NCBI RefSeq assembly: GCF_010993735.1
Contig: NZ_WQNI01000011.1
Location: 115,108-179,107, forward strand
From: Chelativorans alearensis
GTDB taxonomy: Bacteria > Pseudomonadota > Alphaproteobacteria > Rhizobiales > Rhizobiaceae
Direction of reading: 5' to 3'
Length of the DNA stretch: 64,000 bases
How positions within the stretch are numbered: position 1 is the first letter of the stretch; the number at the start of each line of letters is the position of its first letter. The notes beneath the pieces are model-generated. The model was not told the origin of the DNA. It did no database searches and saw nothing but the letters and a program-made list of their open reading frames with translations. The position numbers and the translations under genes were made by a program. This document shows positions 57,268-64,000 of this stretch, piece after piece.

Positions 57268-57308
57268 GTCGTGTCCCGTGCCATTGCACACAAGATAGAT
57301 ATCGAATC

Positions 57309-58019
57309 TTAGGGTGCAAATCCCTCGAAGGTCATTTGATCGGCGTAGCGGAAGGTCCTTTCCGCGCCCGCCTCGTTGCGCACCGTCCAGGAGATGACGG
57401 GCAGGGAAAGGCGCTCGCGCAGGAAGGAGACGAAGGGGTTGGGCAGATCGTCCACGCTGTAGGAGGCGAACGAGATGCCATGCGCCAGCATGGAGAAATG
57501 TGCCTCCATGTCGGCCGTGCTCCGGCCGCAGGCGGTGAGGCCGACGGGGAACCGCCCCGCGTTTCTGCCAAGGCCGCGGATGATCCAATGGTTGAAGGAC
57601 ATGAGGGCGGCCGGGCCGGAATAGGCGGAAAGGCAGTCAAGAACGCTCTCCACCAGACCGGCGTCATGCCCGGCGATACCCTTGAGTTCGATGACGACGG
57701 GCACGCGCCCGCCGATCGCCTCGAGCGCCTTCGCCAGTGTCGGCACCCGCTCCTTGGTGCCGCCGATATTGAGGGCGGCAAGCTCGGCCGCCGTGCGCTG
57801 CCAGACCTTGCCTTCCTGCCCGGTGAGCCGTTCCAGCTCCTCGTCGTGGAAGATCACCGGCACGCCGTCGGCGGCCAGGTGCACGTCGCATTCGATCGCG
57901 TAGTCACGCTCGGCCGCCGCCGCGAAGGCGGCAAGCGTGTTCTCCCACCGCTTGTCGTTCATGTCGTGAAAGCCGCGGTGGGCGATCGGCCGTGCCGTCA
58001 GCCAGGAGATGTCGGGCAT
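57309..58019 (-). CDS. Glycerophosphodiester phosphodiesterase family protein
   Basis: A 236-residue TIM-barrel phosphodiesterase. The catalytic HRG motif is at PIAHRGFHD near residue 14, and the acidic metal site is IECDVHLAADGVPVIFHDEELER. It probably hydrolyses glycerophosphodiesters to glycerol-3-phosphate and an alcohol. No signal peptide is seen, so it is cytoplasmic. It lies 11 bases after the RidA gene, suggesting one transcript. Confidence 0.9.
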   Translation of the reverse strand: MPDISWLTARPIAHRGFHDMNDKRWENTLAAFAAAAERDYAIECDVHLAADGVPVIFHDEELERLTGQEGKVWQRTAAELAALNIGGTKERVPTLAKALEAIGGRVPVVIELKGIAGHDAGLVESVLDCLSAYSGPAALMSFNHWIIRGLGRNAGRFPVGLTACGRSTADMEAHFSMLAHGISFASYSVDDLPNPFVSFLRERLSLPVISWTVRNEAGAERTFRYADQMTFEGFAP

Positions 58020-58030
58020 GCGGATGAGCC

Positions 58031-58495
58031 TCAAGCGATTTCGATAATGGCTTCGATTTCCACCGGAGCATTCATCGGCAAGGAGGCCATGCCGACGGCG
58101 GCACGGGCGTGGCGGCCAGCATCGCCAAGAGCGGCGACGAGAAAATCGGAAGCGCCGTTGGCGACCAGGTGCTGCTCGGTGAAGTCCGGCGTCGAGGCGA
58201 CGAAGACGGTGATCTTGACGATGCGCTTGATGTGCTCCAGTTCGCCGAGAGCGGCGCGAGCCTGGGCCAAAACGTTGACGGCGCACCACTTGGCCGCCAG
58301 TTTGCCGGCTTCGGTGCCGAGCTCACGGCCCAAAAGGCCCATGGCCATCAGCTTGCCGTCTTTCATGGGAAGCTGGCCGGAGGTCACGAGCAGATTGCCC
58401 GTCTTGACGGACGGCACATAGTTGGCGGCCGGCGTCGCCGGCGCCGGCAGTTCGACGCCCAGTTCCAGGAGCCGCTTCTCGATGGTGGTGGCCAT
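58031..58495 (-). CDS. RidA/YjgF family protein
   Basis: A 154-residue member of the RidA superfamily. Such proteins hydrolyse reactive enamines and imines released by PLP enzymes. The family block is LLVTSGQLPMKDGKL near residues 36-50 and the terminal part NAPVEIEAIIEIA. The arginine in the family's conserved active-site GR(H) segment is seen in GRHARAAVGMASLP. It is divergent from the eipB-like gene and lies just upstream of the GDPD gene. Confidence 0.9.
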   Translation of the reverse strand: MATTIEKRLLELGVELPAPATPAANYVPSVKTGNLLVTSGQLPMKDGKLMAMGLLGRELGTEAGKLAAKWCAVNVLAQARAALGELEHIKRIVKITVFVASTPDFTEQHLVANGASDFLVAALGDAGRHARAAVGMASLPMNAPVEIEAIIEIA

Positions 58496-58611
58496 GAATG
58501 TTTTCCTCGCTCTTCGCCCTTGCAAAATCGCCTCTCTTTCGCCACGACAGGCGTTCATCCGTGGCTGAGAAGCGCGATACCATAAAACCGTTCCATGACG
58601 GAGATTTCCAC

Positions 58612-59445
58612 ATGCGTGTACCGCGTGCTTCCGTGCTGCTCCTCACATCGTTCCTGTGCGCTTTTGCCGGTGCGGCCGCCGCGCAGGCCCTTTTGCCGCA
58701 TCGCGCCGTCTACGATCTCGCACTTTCCGAGGCGGACGAGGAGGCGCAGATCGAAGCGCTTACCGGCCGCTGGGTTTTCGAATTCTCCGGATCGGCATGC
58801 GAAGGCTATACCCTGAAGTCCCGTATTGTCATGCGCTTTGAGATGACGGAAGGGTCGAGATTGGTCGACCAGCGGGTGACCAGTTTCGAGGACGCGGCGG
58901 GCGAGACTTTCCGCTTCGTCACCAAATCCTTTATCGACGAGCAACTCGACAACGAAGTGAAGGGCACCGCCAGGCGCAAGGACACGGGCACGGTGGTCGA
59001 ATACGAGCAGCCGGAAAAGACCGAGCGGTCGTTCGCGACGGTGCTCTTTCCCACGGGTCAGCTGCGCGAGCTTCTGGAAAAGGCGAAGAAAGGCGAGCGC
59101 TTCTACGAGAGCGCCATCTTCGACGGAACCGAATTCACCGACAACGCGGTGATGGTCTCGGTCGTGGTCGGCGAACCGAAGCCGGTGGACGAGGGCGACA
59201 CCGAACGTAAGGCCTTGGGCCCGCTTGCCCGGGACACGTTTCTGCCGGTGACGGCCGCCTATTTCGACGGCGAGGCGTCGGACGGCGAAGAGGTCAGCGA
59301 ATACAATGTCAGCTTCAAGCTGCATGAGAGCGGTATCCAGCGCGACATGATGATCCGCTACGCCGATTATTCGATGACGGCGAAGCTGGCCGATCTGACG
59401 CTTTTCGAGCCGGACGAGGGGTGTGCCCGCGAAAGCGGCAATTAA
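58612..59445 (+). CDS. eipB: EipB/DUF1849 periplasmic envelope-integrity protein
   Basis: A 277-residue exported protein, counterpart of Brucella EipB, a beta-spiral periplasmic protein needed for envelope integrity. Residues 1-24 form a signal peptide ending AGAAAAQA. The mature sequence begins LLPHRAVYDLALSEAD and includes GRWVFEFSGSACEGYTLKSR. Cysteines in SACEGY and near the C-terminus (EGCARESG) are positioned to form the disulfide seen in EipB. The start has CGGAGA upstream. It is monocistronic and divergent from ridA. Confidence 0.92.
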   Translation: MRVPRASVLLLTSFLCAFAGAAAAQALLPHRAVYDLALSEADEEAQIEALTGRWVFEFSGSACEGYTLKSRIVMRFEMTEGSRLVDQRVTSFEDAAGETFRFVTKSFIDEQLDNEVKGTARRKDTGTVVEYEQPEKTERSFATVLFPTGQLRELLEKAKKGERFYESAIFDGTEFTDNAVMVSVVVGEPKPVDEGDTERKALGPLARDTFLPVTAAYFDGEASDGEEVSEYNVSFKLHESGIQRDMMIRYADYSMTAKLADLTLFEPDEGCARESGN

Positions 59446-59637
59446 GGCGCGGGGCGGGCGCTGCACTCGCGCTCCCGAGGCATCGCCGGCTGAGGTGAAG
59501 GGCCGCCTTTCCACTCCCGGCTTATGGCCCATCGAACTCCGAGCCTGCCTGCCTATTTTGTTCAGCTATCGGCGTAAAGTGTTCCGCCGTACAATTGCCG
59601 GCCTCTTCAAGATGAGAGATCGAAAGGGGAAACGGCC

Positions 59638-60033
59638 ATGCCGAGTCTAGCAACGCTTTTCTTCAAGACGGCTATCGTCTTTCTGGTCATAGGTATCGCC
59701 ATGGGCCTTCAAATGGCGATCTCTGGAACGCACAATGTCATCGGCGCCCATGCCCACGCCAACCTTCTTGGATGGGTGACGATGGCGATCTTTGGCGGCT
59801 ACTATGCTCTTAACCCCTCAAAAGCCACGAGCAGGCTCGCGAACCTTCAATACTTGGTCTATACAACAGGAGTCGCGGTGATTGTGCCGTCACTGTACTT
59901 GCTTTATCTTGGGTATACTGCATTCGAGCCGCTGACCGCCATAAGCTCCCTGGTCATCTTTTTGGGTGTCCTGATGTTCGGTGTGGTAGTTTACAGCAAG
60001 GAGCCAGCGCCGAGGGCACTTCCGGCCGAGTGA
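59638..60033 (+). CDS. Small four-helix membrane protein with HAHAN motif
   Basis: A 131-residue membrane protein with four predicted helices (near residues 7-26, 37-57, 72-92, 100-121). The loop GAHAHANLLGWVTM resembles the heme-ligand region of heme-copper oxidase subunit I or NnrS-like proteins, so heme or copper binding is possible. I know no experimental function. Its GC content is lower than its neighbours and codons are more AT-ending, which hints at transfer. AAAGGGGAAA provides a strong ribosome binding site. Confidence 0.65.
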   Translation: MPSLATLFFKTAIVFLVIGIAMGLQMAISGTHNVIGAHAHANLLGWVTMAIFGGYYALNPSKATSRLANLQYLVYTTGVAVIVPSLYLLYLGYTAFEPLTAISSLVIFLGVLMFGVVVYSKEPAPRALPAE

Positions 60034-60128
60034 CCGTTAAGACCGCATGCGCTGCAGCATAGGGAGCCAACCCGCGGGTGGCGCCTCCTCCCGCGGAGGT
60101 CCTCACGCCGGTTCACCCTCACCGGCGC

Positions 60129-60157
60129 TTGCATTCGTCTTCATATGCCTCTATATG
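60129..60157 (+). promoter_or_regulatory. rpsB-tsf promoter candidate
   Basis: TTGCAT and TATATG are separated by exactly 17 bases, 120 bases before the rpsB start. The leader between them and rpsB contains a stem GGCGGC-CTT-GCCGCC (60223-60237), which might take part in translational feedback. The promoter call is by resemblance only. Confidence 0.5.
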
Positions 60158-60276
60158 CGCGCCCATTCCACACGCGGGCCAATAGGTATCTGTCCGGGAG
60201 ACATCCGGCTGACACCTCCGGTGGCGGCCTTGCCGCCTGACGGTCCGCGGAGGCTTAACCGGAAAGGAAAACGACA

Positions 60277-61161
60277 ATGGCTCTGCCAGATTTCAGCATG
60301 CGCCAGCTTCTTGAAGCTGGTGTGCACTTCGGACACCAGACCCACCGCTGGAACCCGAAAATGGGCCCCTATATCTTCGGCGCCCGCAACAACATCCACA
60401 TCATCGACCTGAGCCAGACGGTGCCGCTTCTGCACCAGGCGCTGAAGACCGTGTCCGACACGGTGGCCAAGGGCGGCCGCGTGCTGTTCGTCGGCACCAA
60501 GCGCCAGGCCTCCGACATCGTCGCCGACTCGGCCAAGCGCTGCGCGCAGTACTATGTGAACTCGCGCTGGCTCGGCGGCATGCTGACCAACTGGAAGACG
60601 ATCTCCAACTCGATCCAGCGCCTGCGCAAGCTCGACGAGCTTCTGTCGGGTGAGGCCGAGGGCTTCACCAAGAAGGAGCGGCTGAACCTCGAGCGCGAGC
60701 GCGACAAGCTGGAGCGTGCGCTGGGCGGCATCCGCGACATGGGCTCGACGCCGGACATGATGTTCGTGATCGACACCAACAAGGAAGCCATTGCCGTGCA
60801 GGAAGCCCGCCGGCTCGGCATCCCGGTGATCGCCATCAGCGATTCCAACTGCGACCCGGAGGTGGTGGATTATCCGATCCCCGGCAACGACGACGCCTCG
60901 CGCGCCATCGCCCTTTACTGCGACCTGATAGCGAGGGCCGCCATCGACGGCATCGAGCGCCAGCAGGGCGCGCTCGGCATGGATGTCGGCGAAGCGGCCG
61001 AAGCGCCGGCCGAGCGGGTGCTGGAAGACGTGCCGGCCGAGCCCGAGGCGGTTGCCGAGGCCCCTGCAGAAGAGGCCCCGGCAGAAGAGGCGCCCGCGGA
61101 CGAGGCTGCGGCCAGCGAAGCGCCGGCGGAAGTGCCCGCAGAGGACGCCGACAAGTCCTGA
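60277..61161 (+). CDS. rpsB: 30S ribosomal protein S2
   Basis: Ribosomal protein S2 of the small subunit. The N-terminus [20 protein letters not shown] and [12 protein letters not shown] and LRKLDEL blocks are typical. It is 294 aa, longer than the ~240 of E. coli S2. The final ~55 residues are a low-complexity acidic Ala/Glu/Pro tail ([19 protein letters not shown]). A strong AAAGGAAAA precedes the ATG. tsf follows after 136 bases. Confidence 0.97.
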   Translation: MALPDFSMRQLLEAGVHFGHQTHRWNPKMGPYIFGARNNIHIIDLSQTVPLLHQALKTVSDTVAKGGRVLFVGTKRQASDIVADSAKRCAQYYVNSRWLGGMLTNWKTISNSIQRLRKLDELLSGEAEGFTKKERLNLERERDKLERALGGIRDMGSTPDMMFVIDTNKEAIAVQEARRLGIPVIAISDSNCDPEVVDYPIPGNDDASRAIALYCDLIARAAIDGIERQQGALGMDVGEAAEAPAERVLEDVPAEPEAVAEAPAEEAPAEEAPADEAAASEAPAEVPAEDADKS

Positions 61162-61297
61162 GGGACGACGATCCTGAGGGAAGGGGGCTTTACCCCTTCT
61201 CCCATTCCTGGGGCCAGTCGGCCCCGACGGTGACGGCGGCCGCGGCGCCCTTTGCGGGCCCGGGCCGCACGCATAATTTGGACATGAAGAGGCAACG

Positions 61298-62218
61298 ATG
61301 AGCATTTCGGCAGCACAGGTCAAGCAATTGCGCGAGATGACCGGCGCGGGCATGATGGACTGCAAGACCGCGCTCTCGGAGACCGGCGGCGACATCGAGG
61401 CGGCGGTCGACTGGCTGCGCAAGAAGGGTATTTCCAAGGCCGACAAGAAGTCCGGCCGCACGGCGGCCGAAGGGCTGATCGGCATCGCTTCCGACGCCAC
61501 GAGCGCGGTGGCGGTCGAGGTCAATTCCGAGACGGACTTCGTGGCCCGCAACGACGCCTTCCAGGACCTGGTGCGCAATGTCGCCGCGGTGGCGCTTGGC
61601 ACCGACGGCAGCGTCGAAGCGGTTGCGGCGGCGGCCTATCCGGGCGGCAAATCCGTGGAAGACACGATCAGGGAAGCCATCGCCACCATCGGCGAGAACA
61701 TGACGCTGCGCCGTTCGGCCAAGCTTACGGTCGGCAAGGGCGCCGTGGCGACCTATGTCCACAACGCGGTGGCCGACGGGCTCGGCAAGATCGGTGTCCT
61801 CGTGGCGATCGAGACCGAGGGCAACGCTGAAGTCGCGCGCAACTTCGGCCGGCAGGTGGCCATGCACGTGGCGGCGACCAACCCGGCGGCGCTGACGGAA
61901 GGCGAGGTCGACCCGGCCGCGGTGGCGCGCGAGAAGGAGATCTTCTCCGACCAGGCGCGCCAGTCCGGCAAGCCGGAGAACATCATCGAGAAGATGGTGG
62001 AAGGCCGGCTGCGCAAATACTTCGAGGAGGTCGTCCTCCTGAAGCAGGCCTTCGTCATCAACCCCGACCTGACGGTCGAGCAGGCGCTGAAAGAGGCGGA
62101 GAAGGAGATCGGGGCACCCGCCAAGATCACCGCCTTCCTGCGCTTCGCGCTGGGTGAGGGCGTCGAGCGCGAGACCTCGGATTTTGCCGCCGAAGTGGCG
62201 GCCGCGGTGAAAAAGTAA
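61298..62218 (+). CDS. tsf: Elongation factor Ts
   Basis: Nucleotide exchange factor for EF-Tu. The 306-residue protein has the N-terminal UBA-like segment [21 protein letters not shown] and the core block [15 protein letters not shown]. The dimerisation part and the C-terminal module end in [12 protein letters not shown]. Length is normal. It follows rpsB and precedes pyrH, the usual bacterial order rpsB-tsf-pyrH-frr. Confidence 0.97.
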   Translation: MSISAAQVKQLREMTGAGMMDCKTALSETGGDIEAAVDWLRKKGISKADKKSGRTAAEGLIGIASDATSAVAVEVNSETDFVARNDAFQDLVRNVAAVALGTDGSVEAVAAAAYPGGKSVEDTIREAIATIGENMTLRRSAKLTVGKGAVATYVHNAVADGLGKIGVLVAIETEGNAEVARNFGRQVAMHVAATNPAALTEGEVDPAAVAREKEIFSDQARQSGKPENIIEKMVEGRLRKYFEEVVLLKQAFVINPDLTVEQALKEAEKEIGAPAKITAFLRFALGEGVERETSDFAAEVAAAVKK

Positions 62219-62322
62219 TACCGACGGTCGCAATGTTTGATCGCTGGGTTTGACCGCTGACGGCGACTTTTCCGCAAGCGCCCAGGCGGGCCGGTGGTAG
62301 AGGATCGGTTGTCCGGAACTGC

Positions 62323-62352
62323 AAGGGCACCGCGTGACAACGCGGTGCCCTT
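62323..62352 (+). terminator. Hairpin between tsf and pyrH
   Basis: AAGGGCACCGCG and CGCGGTGCCCTT form a perfect 12-bp stem around TGACAA. It lacks a long T tract, having only TTCG after it. It may attenuate readthrough from rpsB-tsf into pyrH or serve as a terminator. Confidence 0.6.
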
Positions 62353-62402
62353 CGTGTAGGGCGACAGGAAACCGGTGACACCTGGATGGTAAAGAGGAGA
62401 CG

Positions 62403-63152
62403 ATGAGCTTGACCCCCCTATACCGCCGCGTGGTGCTGAAGGCCTCGGGCGAAGCCCTGATGGGAGAGCAGGGCTTCGGCATAGACGTCTCCGTGGTCGA
62501 CCGCATCGCCGCCGACATCGCCGCGGCCCGCGCGCTGGGTGTCGAGGTCGGCGTCGTCATCGGCGGCGGCAATATCTTCCGCGGCGTCGCGGTGGCCTCC
62601 AAGGGCGGCGACCGGGTGACCGGCGACCACATGGGCATGCTTGCCACCGTCATCAATTCGCTGGCGCTCAGGACCTCGCTGGTCAAGATCGGCGTCGACG
62701 CGGTGGTATTATCGGCCATCGCCATGCCGGAATTGTGCGAGAGCTTCTCGCAGCGCCAGGCGACCAGCTACATGAACGCCGGCAAGGTGGTGATCTTCGC
62801 CGGCGGCACGGGAAACCCGTTCTTCACCACGGATTCGGCGGCGGCGCTCAGGGCGGCGGAGATCGGCGCCGATGCGCTTTTCAAGGGAACCCAGGTCGAC
62901 GGGGTCTATTCCGCCGATCCGCACAAGGACAAGAACGCCGTGCGCTACGAGCGCCTGAGCCACGAGCGCGTCATGCGCGAAGGGCTCGGCATCATGGACA
63001 CGGCGGCGATTGCCCTTGCGCGGGAGAACAACATACCGATAATCGTCTTCTCGATTCACGAAGAAGGCGGGTTCGCGGCCATTCTGAAGGGCGCGGGGCA
63101 CTGCACGATCGTCGACAACGACCCGGCAGGCCTCGACGCGGTCAAAGCGTAA
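62403..63152 (+). CDS. pyrH: UMP kinase
   Basis: Phosphorylates UMP to UDP, the entry to nucleotide triphosphates in bacteria. The 249-residue protein has the amino-acid-kinase fold: [21 protein letters not shown] at the N-terminus, [13 protein letters not shown] for nucleotide binding, and the acceptor loop [20 protein letters not shown]. The ATG follows GAGGAGACG. Its product complements the pyrB step earlier in the window, but the genes are not linked. Confidence 0.97.
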   Translation: MSLTPLYRRVVLKASGEALMGEQGFGIDVSVVDRIAADIAAARALGVEVGVVIGGGNIFRGVAVASKGGDRVTGDHMGMLATVINSLALRTSLVKIGVDAVVLSAIAMPELCESFSQRQATSYMNAGKVVIFAGGTGNPFFTTDSAAALRAAEIGADALFKGTQVDGVYSADPHKDKNAVRYERLSHERVMREGLGIMDTAAIALARENNIPIIVFSIHEEGGFAAILKGAGHCTIVDNDPAGLDAVKA

Positions 63153-63163
63153 GGGAGGCAGTT

Positions 63164-63724
63164 ATGCCCGAGGGTGTTGATTTCAAGGATCTCCACAGGC
63201 GCATGGACGGCGCGGTGAGCGCGTTCAAGCACGATATCGCCTCGCTCAGGACCGGCCGTGCCTCGGCCAATCTCCTCGATCCGGTCCAGGTCGAGGCCTA
63301 CGGCACCTCCATGCCCATCAACCAGGTGGCGACGGTCTCTGTGCCCGAGCCGCGCATGATTTCGGTCTCGGTATGGGACCAGGGGATGGTGCAGGCGGTG
63401 GACAAGGCCATCCGCGAATCCAACCTCGGCTTCAACCCCATCGTCGAGGGCACCACCCTGCGCATCCCCTTGCCCGAGCTCAACGAGGAGCGGCGCAAGG
63501 AACTGGTGAAGATTGCCCATCAGTATGCGGAGAGCGCGCGCGTGGCGGCGCGCCATGTACGCCGCGACGGCATGGAGCACCTCAAAAAAGCCGAAAAGGA
63601 CGGCGACATCAGCCAGGACGAGCACCATCAGCAGTCCGACCGCGTGCAGAAGATGACCGACGAGACGATCTCTGTGATCGACAAGCTTCTGGAGGACAAG
63701 GAAGCTGAAATCATGCAGGTCTGA
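63164..63724 (+). CDS. frr: Ribosome recycling factor
   Basis: Splits post-termination ribosomes together with EF-G. The 186-residue protein has the tRNA-mimic fold, with [20 protein letters not shown] in domain I and [21 protein letters not shown] near the C-terminal helix. The start ATG is preceded by AAGGGAGGC and lies eleven bases after the pyrH stop. Normal length. Confidence 0.97.
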   Translation: MPEGVDFKDLHRRMDGAVSAFKHDIASLRTGRASANLLDPVQVEAYGTSMPINQVATVSVPEPRMISVSVWDQGMVQAVDKAIRESNLGFNPIVEGTTLRIPLPELNEERRKELVKIAHQYAESARVAARHVRRDGMEHLKKAEKDGDISQDEHHQQSDRVQKMTDETISVIDKLLEDKEAEIMQV

Positions 63725-63739
63725 CGATCGCCTAGTGGT

Positions 63740-63845
63740 GCGATCCTGACAGATGGTACCCATCTGTCAGGACAAATCGCCCCACCGGATTAATAGCTTG
63801 TGGGCTGACTTATCCAAACAGATGGGTACCATCCGTTTGGGTCAG
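63740..63845. repeat. Twin palindromes between frr and uppS
   Basis: The first hairpin has perfect 13-bp arms around TAC (TCCTGACAGATGG/CCATCTGTCAGGA) with an outer GCGAT/ATCGC. The second has 12-bp arms with one mismatch around GTA (CCAAACAGATGG/CCATCCGTTTGG) and outer CTGAC/GTCAG. The cores of the two are near reverse complements, so they could also pair with one another. No T tract follows. It may be a terminator or repeat element. Confidence 0.75.
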
Positions 63846-63883
63846 ACCACGAGCGGCCATCGGAGCCAAAGGGGGAAGACCGG

Positions 63884-64000
63884 GTGAAGCCCGCGCATAT
63901 CGCGATCATCATGGACGGCAACGGCCGCTGGGCGCGCGCCCGCGGCCTGCCGCGCACGGCCGGCCACCGCGCCGGTGTCGAAGCGCTGCGCCGCACCGTG
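63884..64000 (+). CDS. uppS: Undecaprenyl diphosphate synthase, C-terminus cut by window edge
   Basis: Makes the C55 lipid carrier of peptidoglycan and O-antigen synthesis. The visible 39 residues contain the catalytic motif [17 protein letters not shown], with the essential aspartate, followed by [16 protein letters not shown]. The GTG start follows GGGGGAAG. It continues the frr transcript past the twin palindromes. Confidence 0.93.
   Translation, partial: MKPAHIAIIMDGNGRWARARGLPRTAGHRAGVEALRRTV

Noticed and set aside
20703..63772. CATCTGTCAGGA at 20710 as a further copy of the frr-uppS palindrome
   Set aside because: Twelve shared bases are likely by chance in a window of this size, and the 20.7-kb site lacks the palindromic arms; it only has the direct repeat CTGTCAG-CAT-CTGTCAG.

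Overview
This is a 64 kb stretch of high-GC chromosome from an alphaproteobacterium, most likely a member of the Hyphomicrobiales near Mesorhizobium, Aquamicrobium or Nitratireductor (Phyllobacteriaceae). The evidence is a set of rhizobial neighbourhoods: glyA-nrdR-ribD-ribE, an LdtR-type MarR regulator beside an L,D-transpeptidase, divK-pleD, pyrB next to a degenerate dihydroorotase, clpS-clpA, an EipB/DUF1849 envelope protein, DUF1489, DUF3572, DUF6105 and DUF6163 proteins, a Bpt leucyltransferase, an alphaproteobacterial LexA box (GAAC-N7-GAAC) and several rhizobial-style palindromic repeats. No rRNA, tRNA, CRISPR array, prophage or intact insertion sequence was seen.

Layout. 1-3.5 kb: riboflavin and one-carbon genes on the minus strand (glyA, nrdR, ribD, partial ribE). 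3.7-7.5 kb: cell wall L,D-transpeptidase, its probable regulator, a DUF6163 membrane protein and a 3-hydroxyisobutyryl-CoA hydrolase. 7.5-12.6 kb: hemB, an MNT/HEPN toxin-antitoxin-like pair, an RDD membrane protein, an SLC13-type permease and bpt. 12.8-17.5 kb: a 1565-residue secreted or surface protein with seven tandem ~100-residue repeats. 17.5-24.2 kb: an AHSA1 protein, parC, a hypothetical protein, dinB with an SOS box, a GNAT and a DUF3572 protein. 24.4-34.6 kb: divK-pleD, rpmG, a Nudix hydrolase, DUF983, rnr, topA, a small conserved protein and dprA. 34.6-37.5 kb: plsY, the pyrC-like gene and pyrB. 37.6-44.5 kb: an AidB-type acyl-CoA dehydrogenase, DUF6105, ruvX, a UPF0173 hydrolase, gatC, a GNAT, gatA, a YdcF protein and a 42-residue membrane peptide with its own terminator. 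44.7-50 kb: sdaA, a GFA protein, DUF1489, a VWA/J-domain pair and a D-alanyl-D-alanine carboxypeptidase. 50-54.3 kb: clpS-clpA and azlC-azlD. 54.3-60 kb: an O-antigen ligase-like protein, HIT, DUF482, GDPD, RidA, EipB and a small membrane protein. 60-64 kb: rpsB-tsf-pyrH-frr-uppS, the last cut by the window edge.

Most of the window is housekeeping: translation (rpsB, tsf, frr, rpmG, gatCA), DNA topology and repair (parC, topA, dinB, dprA, ruvX), pyrimidine, heme and riboflavin synthesis, N-end-rule proteolysis (Bpt feeding ClpS-ClpA) and envelope maintenance (LdtP, DacF-like, EipB, UppS, PlsY). The accessory material is concentrated between hemB and parC. There the toxin-antitoxin pair, the permease and the giant repeat protein sit among conserved genes, with two palindromic repeat elements just downstream.

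The most notable observations are the giant repeat protein, the HEPN protein that lacks the canonical arginine of its motif, the pyrB-linked dihydroorotase homologue that lacks its HxH metal site, the SOS box 13 nt in front of dinB, an unexplained ~340 bp region between pleD and rpmG, and at least four families of intergenic palindromes.
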